Assembly: GCF_000340215.1 (NCBI RefSeq)
Contig: NW_006921532.1
Span: 10,391,764-10,455,763, forward strand
DNA: 64,000 nt
Direction of reading: 5' to 3'
From: Pseudocercospora fijiensis CIRAD86
Lineage: Eukaryota; Ascomycota; Dothideomycetes; Mycosphaerellales; Mycosphaerellaceae
The notes under the pieces were generated by a model that was not told the DNA's origin, searched no databases, and saw only the letters and a list, made by a program, of their open reading frames with translations. The translations under genes were made by a program, and so were the position numbers. Shown here piece after piece: positions 56,980-64,000 of this stretch (position 1 is its first letter; every line of letters begins with the position of its first letter).

Positions 56980-59930
56980 GCCTACGTAGAGTTACTACTA
57001 TCGACGGTAGAATCCTCGATAGCGCTAAGGTCGCTAGTAGCTACCCGCTTAGCAATAGTAGTAGCCTCTATCTCCTCGTTTATCGATATAGTACTACGAC
57101 CCTAATAGTACTACGTATTACCCTCGTTAAAGTTAGCTACCTTCTCTAAGATCTATATGCCTCTAAGCTGCTAGATATTATTAGAGACGTTGCCGCTAGG
57201 GTTTCCGTATAGCTTTGTATACCTATTAGAGTATAACTTCTCGGCTCTACTAAATACGTCGATAGATGTATCCTTATAGGTATAATAGCTACTTAGCTTA
57301 ATCCTAGTTAGATTAGTTATTATAGCACGTAAGACCCTAGACGGCTCCCGATTTAAGGCTACCTTCTTAAATGTAGCCTACATATTATAGGTCGAATTAG
57401 CGTATCGGTTAATATCCTCGGAATACTCGTAATTATAGAGCTCGAGACACTTATTAGCTGCGACGGTATATCCCTTATTGCCGTTTATAGAGACTATACT
57501 CGACGTTAGGATTGCTTTTTAAGCTACTAGATTAGCACTAGGACTAAGCAACTAGCGTAGGTAGGTTATTAGACGGCTATAGTTGCCTTAACGAGCACTA
57601 AAGAATAAGGGGATTAGGAAGTCGACTAATCTACGAAGATAGCCGATATCTATATTCCGAATAGACTTACGTAACGTAAGGAATTGCTCGATCTCCTTTA
57701 GTATTCGAGCTATAGTCGTAAACTGCGGATCTGTACCCGGTTAGCCGCGCTAGGCAGCTAGAGATAACGTATCGTTATATATCTTATTAACAAGATAGAT
57801 ATATTAATTACGAGTAAGTCGAGAGATAGCGGCCTCTACTATTTCTATACGACTATCCTCGCTAGCGATAATTACTCGGCCTTTATCGATAAGCTACTAA
57901 ATAACGAGACCGATAATACGAGATTAGAAGCTCGTCTTTAATAGCTGCTAAACCTCGAAGAACTTAGCCTTATCCTTACTAATCTTATTGTCTCTATACT
58001 AAAAGGCAGCATTAGCCTTTAACGTCTAGGATACTAGTAATAGCTCCCTATCTCTGTTATTGTCCTAATAGGTCCGCAACAATGTAAGGCCGTAGTTTAT
58101 TATAGTATAGAACTAGGTAGGAGAGAATAAGAGATTGTCTCGCTTGTCGTACGTATCCTTACTCTCGATACTCTTATTACGGACAGATAGGCCGCGTAGA
58201 ACAGTTATCTAGTCGCTATTGTAGATAATTAGCGGTCTATTAGGTCTATTCTTAAAGTCCTTATCTTAATCTAGGTCTATAAAGTTAAGAAGGATATTAT
58301 CCTAGACTGCGTATATACCTACAATCGTAGCCTCGTCGTTAAAGGATAGGGGTATAGAAAGTACCTTAGTCTAGGTAGCCGGCATCTTATCGATAACTAG
58401 CTACTTCGGACGACTAATAGTATTACTATTATCGTTATCGTCGTTACTAGCCTCTGCCGCCTCCTTCTTAAATATAGCTTTAACGGCCTTCGGGAAAGTA
58501 TGTACGATAGCCTCGTTAATATAGAATAGGGCGGTCTTCTTACTAATCTTAGTAATCTTAACTGTCTCGGTACTAGCAGTTAGATTAGCTATATCCTTTA
58601 GAACCTATACCTAGGCCTTGTCTTCGTATATGTTCTTAAAGATATTATCTAGATCGAGAGGCTTATCGTAATAGATTATGCCCTTCTTTAAACCGCCCTC
58701 CGGGATGCTCTTATTCTCTATAAGGTACGATATAGTAATACTTAACATTTCGTTAGTCTCGCTACCGCGCTAGATAGTATAGGTCTTTATACGATTAAAG
58801 TTGTCGATAGTCTTACTACACTACTTATTAGGATCGTTCGCTAGCTCGCTAATCTTCTATATCTAGACCTCTACATTCTTGCCTATAAGAATCTATACGG
58901 TGCGATACGAAGGAACAAGCCCTAGGTTACTAAGACACTCGAGTATTCGCCGGCTAGCACTATTACTAACTAGAAAGATACTAAGCGCCTTCGGGAAATA
59001 CGAGGCGTTTGTATATACTATCGAAAATAGGACCTACGAGGTAATTATTATAATCCGCTTCTAGATCTAGTTATACTTGTCGATAAAGGTCTCCTAGTAT
59101 TGCTTTTAATCTCGCTATAGGTTAGGTAATAGTTCCTCGCTAAGAAGTCGATACTAGGTTAGTACGATCTCTTTAATAGTAGTGCTTATACTACTAAGGT
59201 TAAACTTAGTATAACTAAAGTCTAGATTATATATACTAAAGTAGTCTCGGCTAATAAGGCTCTTTAGTTCTTTATAAACAATACGACCGCTAAATAGACG
59301 CTCTTCTAGAAAGACGTCTAGAAGCGACTAGAGATTTCTCTTATACTACTTTAAGCGCTTAGTCGACCGATAAGGCTATAACTAGCCGTTTTCTACTATA
59401 GATTTTACTATACCTAGCTTGCCGACTAGATACTTAATAAAATATAGTATAGAGATACGGCTCTTCTTTATTAAGGCTTTAATCTCCTCGTACCGCTTAT
59501 TAAGGGTTGTCCTAGTCTATTCGTTAGTCGCTACTCGGCGCTGTTCTATAGCGGCCTCTTCGTCTAATTCCTTTTTACTACTATCGCGAGCCTCGAGGTC
59601 CTCTTTATCGTTAGATATCTCCTCGTCGTCCTCGCTAAGGTCTTTATTTATAAATACCTTATCCTAAAAGTTACTAATCTTATCTATCCCGGCTAGTCTA
59701 ACTAATTTATCTAGAGGGTTAGAGAGAATGCCGCCGCTACTTAGATAGATTAGTAGATCGGTCTATACGTCTATAAGAATAGTCTATTCCTTAGGTCCTC
59801 TAGGTAAAGTAGTATCGTCGTCGTTTAGGCTAGTTATATTCTTATTATAGTTATAGGCGATAGCACTACCGACTAGGTTATTATTAGATAGTAGAACTAA
59901 GGTTAAGGAAGATAGATCGTCGCTCGATAT
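56980..59930 (-). pseudogene. Unidentified long degenerate frame (minus strand)
   Basis: The minus-strand translation is protein-like over most of about 2.9 kb, with TAG-type stops. Clear pieces: SITISYLIENKSIPEGGLKK and IIYYDKPLDLDNIFKNIYE (near 58620-58745); NLTASTETVKITKISKKTA and FYINEAIVHTFPKAVKAIFK (near 58465-58600); KLYSNRYTKLYGNPSG (near 57195-57240). The segment order suggests a large helical protein. I see no transposase, helicase or retroelement motif. A plus-strand 61-codon opening at 58879 is likely a shadow of this frame. Confidence 0.45.
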
Positions 59931-60234
59931 ATTAGTAGTAGTAGTAGTAGTACTAGTAGCTATAGTAGCGGTCTCCTAGCTATAGTAGTAGCTATAGTAG
60001 TAGCTATAGTAGTAGCTATAGTAGTAGCGGTACTAGCAGCGGTACTAGCAGCTATAGTAGTAGCTATAGTAGTAGTAGTAGTAGTAGCGGTCTCTTAGCT
60101 ATAGTAGTAGCGGTAGTAGTAGCGGTCTCCTAGCTATAGTAGTAGCGGTAGTAGTAGCGGTCTCCTAGCTATAGTAGTAGCGGTAGTAGTAGCGGTCTCC
60201 TAGCTATAGTAGTAGTACTAGTAGCGACTTTTAG
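59931..60234. repeat. AGT/AGC triplet and 35-bp repeat array
   Basis: AGTAGTAGT-type triplet runs and TATAGTAGTAGC units lead into four tandem 35-bp copies (starts 60090, 60125, 60160, 60195) carrying GTCTC(C/T)TAGCTATAGTAG. The last copy is partial. The unit is unrelated to the 35-bp minisatellite at 42.4 kb. Confidence 0.85.
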
Positions 60235-60815
60235 GTATTTTAACTTTAGCTTTAGAGTCGCGTCTACTATATAGTAGCAACTTAATAACTATACCTCGGA
60301 TAGACTTATACTATATATAAAAGGTGTTTAGAAATAGTCTATAAAGGACCTCGAAGTATCGAGTCGGCTATAGGAAGGTTATCGATTGCCCTCGAAGGCT
60401 ATAGAGTAGTTAGTAGATATCGGATAGAATTTTTACCTACCTAAACAATAATTACCGGCGTTAGGAGAAGGACCTCTAAGTGTTAGCTAGGCGATGCGGT
60501 ATATTATATATTAAGGTGTTTCTAGTAGTATAGCTAGCCGCCTAGTAATCTAGATAGCTATAGTCGAGTCGGCTTAGTAGAATAGCGAAAACTTAACGTA
60601 CTAACGTCGTATAGACTTGTTTAGTAGGTAGAATAAAGCGCAATTAGTAGGGCTATAATCTCCGCTATTTAGATTGTTGTATTTGCGTAGTCGCGAAAAA
60701 GTAGTACGTCGCAGGCTAGTTTAGCACGGCTTGTTCTTAGGCTTATAGGCGAAGAATTATTAGGTGTGTTTGTAATTGGCTGGTCGGAAAGTTCGGAAGC
60801 TAGCCCTAATTACTA
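60235..60815. other. Right end of RIP island 2
   Basis: CpA-depleted DNA with no assignable gene. Normal composition returns at about 60815, some 65 nt before the peroxidase stop codon. Confidence 0.5.
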
Positions 60816-60880
60816 ATCTATCACGTACACTCGGTCGCAGTTTGATTCTTCATGCCCACAAGCCTGATGGGAGGTAGCTC

Positions 60881-62310
60881 TTACCCATAAACCGGCTTCT
60901 GACTATACCCAGGAAACCGCTCCAACTGCCCCGCATCAATACCCTTCAGCTGCGGACATCCCAAAGGCGCAATCAGCGTCCCGATCAAATCCGTCAGCGC
61001 GTTCAAAGCTCCCAGCAAAGCATCAGGTTTCGCCTGCGCCGAAAGCTGATACACGAAACATCCGAGATTATTCCCCTTTAACAGAGTCCCCGCGTTGAAA
61101 ACACCCCCGGTCAAGTTGGCGACGTCGACGCCGGTGAAGGAGTTGGTGGTGCCGGTGTTGCCTCCGATGTCGAGGAATTTGGGGTGCAGGGAGGCGGCGT
61201 TCAGGACGTCGGCGAGGAAGTAGTCGACTTCGTAGGGGTAGGCTTTGGCGCGGCGGTACCAGTTTTCTGGGATGCGTTCCGTGCCTTGTACGGCGTTGTA
61301 GTTTCCGTTTGTTCCTTCGACGCCGAACCAGGATTGGATGGTGGAGTAGCTCAGCAGGCCGGTGGGGTCGGTTTCGGAGTGGTTGGCCATGAAGCGGAAG
61401 ATAAAGGTGTAGGCGGCGGGTTGGACGAGGACGCCGGTGAAGGGGCCGTTGAAGAAGTATTTGTTAGAAGCGATTTGGTCGTCGAAACGTTTGGAGCGGA
61501 AAGCGGTGAGGGAGTTGAGGGTTACGGTTCCCGGGGAGTTGTTGATTAGGTCTTGGAATTGGGAGGTTACGGTTTTGTAGTTGTTGCCGGATTGGTAGAG
61601 GTCTGGGCGGGTTGGGGAGGCGTCACCTTCGTATTCTGTGAGGAGGTGAAGTGTTAGAGAGGTGTTGGGGATGGAGATGGCGTGGTGAGGAAATTCTTAC
61701 TGTTGTGCGAACCGATGAGACCGTTTCCGAGAGGTCCGGTCGCACCACCTTGAGCGATGGTTGGAGTGCCTCCCATACTCCATGAGGAGAGGTCGCCGTC
61801 GATAGCGCCACCGAGAATGGACAAGAAGCCGGCCAGCAGTGGTCCCATGCCGACCACAGCCTCGGTGGCGTCGATGTACTGCTGGACAGTGGCGTAGCCG
61901 TTGTGTGGTAGGAAGCCGTGATTGGCGAAGGCATTCAGACCTGAAACAACATCGTCAGCGACTACAGTCAAGCAGCAATCATCGATATGCTGCTACGTAC
62001 CTGGGCAAGGCCCTCGAAGGTCACCTGGACCTGGAGCCACATACTCGTGCCCGCTTCCCTTCGACACATCGATGTACTGTTCTGCAGCGTTGAATGTGTT
62101 GCTGGGCTCGAAGATTGCAGTCGCAGCATCAGCACCAGCCTGACGAGCATCGAGCTCGCCATTTCGTCGTCTCTGGATGATGTTGTTGATTTCGAGGGCA
62201 CGGGCGGCCATCTCTGGATCGCTGGCCACCCTTTCCAGCATAGCAGCTGGGAAGGCATTGGCCAATGGAGCGGCCGCAGCCAAAAGGACTTGGGAGGTGG
62301 TGAACTTCAT
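60881..62310 (-). CDS. Secreted heme-thiolate peroxidase (chloroperoxidase/peroxygenase family)
   Basis: Exons (minus strand) are 62001-62310, 61701-61940 and 60881-61635, with GT-AG introns of 60 and 65 nt; the protein is 434 aa. The start at 62310 gives a signal peptide (MKFTTSQVLLAAAAPLANAF); an upstream in-frame ATG would bury it. The heme-ligand motif PCP is at residues 101-103 (C102) within GPCPGLNAFANHGFLPHNG, which spans the first intron. The second intron splits the codon before YEGDAS; E186-G187-D188 is the conserved EGD of this family (Peroxidase_2/UPO-like). Members catalyse H2O2-dependent halogenation, peroxidation or oxygen insertion; some serve toxin-pathway oxidations (for example the StcC and DotB groups), but nothing here shows a cluster. 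The stop codon lies about 65 nt from RIP island 2, and the coding sequence shows no RIP decay. Confidence 0.93.
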
Positions 62311-63744
62311 GGTGATTGAACTGACGAGTTGACAGTCGACACGGAGTTCTCTCGAAAGGCTGCTCAATCCAAGGTATCGCGATGGGACTTGCGTCGCTTA
62401 TTTATTGTCCTCCCTATTCGCGCCTCCATTCCGTTGCCCCAACTGTGCTTCGATGCTTCGTATCGTCCTTGACACAGTCCACTCCACGCGAAGTACATCA
62501 GCGTTGAACCCGGCGGAGGCGAGTTGGTCCAGCACTACTACTGGCGAAGAGTTTGCAGGAGACCAAGAACGACCAGTTATTCCAATTCTGGCAAGTCGAG
62601 ATGTTTAGCGGTGCCGATCGACAGTGGGGACGTCGGATTGGGCTGGTCGAGGACTGCCTTCCAATCGAATGAAGTGTATTAATTTGGGCCTCGGCGTTCT
62701 CCAATATCAGATTTTGTCTTATGAGTTTCTTGTTGTTCGTCGATAGGTGCTCTCGTACAGCCGGATTGCAGCGAAGCTTTGCTGTGTTTGCGACTATGAA
62801 ACGTTGCACACACCCTAACTGCGTGGCTCGTATGCTTGTCTTGCGCATGCTATCAGATGACAGTCTTCTGCTTCGATCTTGCAAACGTATAGATGTTTAG
62901 CGTGTAGCTGGCTGTCCATTTCCTGGACCATTGATGGTCAGCACCCACAAATTGCTATGCGACTAAGCCAAACGCTTCCCTGGCACTGCTGCAGAGCCCG
63001 ACATTGACTTTGAAACTTTGCTGTTTCCTCGGCGAGGGCAAGAATTGGCGATTGCTGCATGGGACGGCGTTGTAGGGCTGCCATGTGATGAGGCAAGTTC
63101 GCTGCTATCACCATCTCGCGTGCTGAATCGCGAGCCAGGCCGTCGGTATCTTCCTGCTTTGTGTGCATTGCTGATACCCATGGCAAGCATCATGGAGAAG
63201 CTTAAAATCAATCGCAAGATCATGCTGATGGTGAACCAGAATTTCTGGTGATAATTAGATACGAGTCGGCTCTGATTAGTCGCCATTCCATCTAAGACTG
63301 TGGTCGGCGCTTTAGTGTCCGCCTCTTCGACGCCACGTACGAAAGACGCCACCTAAGAGCGCTATCACTTTCCAAATAGTATGCTATGATGAGGGTATGA
63401 TGATGAAGGAAGGAGATTTTTTCGACGTCGTGGAAGTTCTCGTAAGGAAGCGAAGTGTATACGAGAGCTGAGAAATTTATGCATGAAGTCGTCTGAATAC
63501 GCTTCCGGCATGCGGTGATCGTTATGCTGATCGCAACGGCACTCGTGTCGCAACGACACATCCGTGCCGCGTGTGCAGGAAGGGCTCGGCCACACCACTG
63601 CGCAAAGTATTAATACGGATGTTGGAAGTCCTGCAGTGACAGCAGTTGACCTACTTCCGCGCAGAAAAGACTTGAGCTTGAAATCAGTTTCATTTATTTG
63701 ATTGACTTGACTCACTTCATCGATCAACTACTTGTATTCCGTCC
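62311..63744. other. Upstream region of the peroxidase gene, no gene seen
   Basis: Ordinary composition. It includes the peroxidase promoter and 5' UTR. Several open frames of 60-130 codons occur on both strands, with no recognised domains or splice continuity. Confidence 0.5.
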
Positions 63745-63815
63745 TGTTCTCCGCCGATGTACAGAAAGCTGTGGTGACTGGAGGTGGCAGTGGAATCGCA
63801 GCTCAATGCAAGCAT
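63745..63815 (+). other. Possible short-chain dehydrogenase N-terminal fragment
   Basis: A plus-strand frame reads FSADVQKAVVTGGGSGIAAQ at about 63752-63811. TGGGSGI is the NAD(P)-binding glycine motif that starts SDR-family proteins. The usual Gly after Ile is Ala here, no ATG lies in a natural place just upstream, and the following sequence does not resemble an SDR. It may be a remnant, a gene with introns running past the window, or chance. Confidence 0.3.
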
Positions 63816-64000
63816 TCTGAGCTTGTATCTCGTCCATTCGTCGATGCCGTAGAACCTTTATCCGAACGCCTCGCTAACCTCATTCAATTGCATGGCTGTC
63901 GTTTATCCTATGCAAGCAGCTCAATTTCAACGCTGATGCTTCTTCACGACCCGATGTCGAGCATGACTGCTCTTAGCGTCATCAAGATCGGACCCAGAGA

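Larger units (their letters stand above)
21515..60815. mobile_element. RIP island 2: nested retroelements and repeats, about 39 kb
   Basis: A long block with the same CpA/TpG depletion as island 1 and almost no ATG-initiated frames. It contains at least three LTR retroelements (22558-36701, 43068-56913, 48764-55471), a dead helicase, several minisatellites and unidentified dead frames. Within it, 24850-26450 has a different, T-rich composition. Such blocks are known in fungi as heterochromatic islands and sometimes as centromeric regions; the sequence alone cannot decide which. Confidence 0.88.

Noticed and set aside
58879..59667. Plus-strand openings at 58879-59064 and 59419-59667
   Set aside because: They lie opposite the long degenerate minus-strand frame and show no domain; Ser-rich content reflects complementary codons.
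60881..62310. A toxin-biosynthesis cluster around the peroxidase
   Set aside because: Some relatives act in such pathways, but no polyketide synthase, P450 or regulator is seen nearby in this window.

Overview
This window looks like the genome of a filamentous ascomycete (Pezizomycotina; a dothideomycete is my guess, with low confidence). The evidence is short GT-AG introns (48-65 nt, one of 203 nt), typical fungal gene families, and two blocks of transposon-derived DNA mutated in the pattern of repeat-induced point mutation (RIP). In these blocks CpA/TpG is nearly absent and TpA is abundant, while CpG survives. Coding frames inside them are therefore full of TAG/TAA codons where Gln or Trp is expected, and have almost no ATG.

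Layout. 1-7.3 kb is unique, gene-dense DNA: mitochondrial cysteine desulfurase NFS1 (-), the BAR-SH3 protein Rvs167/Hob1 (+), and a Jen1-type carboxylate/H+ symporter (-). 7.3-11.6 kb is RIP island 1, with a dead Tc1/mariner-type transposase and an unidentified dead reading frame. 11.6-21.5 kb is unique again: a monocarboxylate-transporter-like MFS protein (+), a protein like the large subunit of N,N-dimethylformamidase (-), and a BAR-PH-GRAM-VASt sterol-transfer/membrane-contact protein of the Sip3/Lam type (+). 21.5-60.8 kb is RIP island 2, about 39 kb. 60.9-62.3 kb is a secreted heme-thiolate peroxidase (-). The last 1.7 kb is mostly non-coding, with a possible short-chain dehydrogenase fragment near 63.8 kb.

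Inside RIP island 2 I could resolve three LTR retroelements by matching repeats. (1) A 14.1-kb unit at 22558-36701 has 283-bp LTRs, a gag, a pol with reverse transcriptase and integrase, and an extra unidentified reading frame after pol; it appears to interrupt a dead RecQ/DEAD-like helicase. (2) Chromovirus A at 43068-56913 has 197-bp LTRs and target duplication GCCTC. (3) Chromovirus B at 48764-55471, opposite strand, is nested in A, with 176-bp LTRs and target duplication GCTAA. Between them lie minisatellites (9, 12, 19 and 35 bp), a T-rich insert and several degenerate frames I cannot name. Element B carries three telomere-like (TTAGGG)n tracts. At least one lies in the gag reading frame, so it may be a RIP product of a coding hexanucleotide repeat and not true telomeric DNA.

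Functionally, the unique genes are housekeeping (Fe-S cluster supply, endocytosis, lipid transfer) plus accessory small-acid/amide metabolism (Jen1-like, MCT-like, formamidase-like) flanking island 1, and a secreted oxidative enzyme at the edge of island 2. Exon boundaries were placed by splice motifs and protein continuity; boundaries of the RIP blocks and degenerate frames are approximate.
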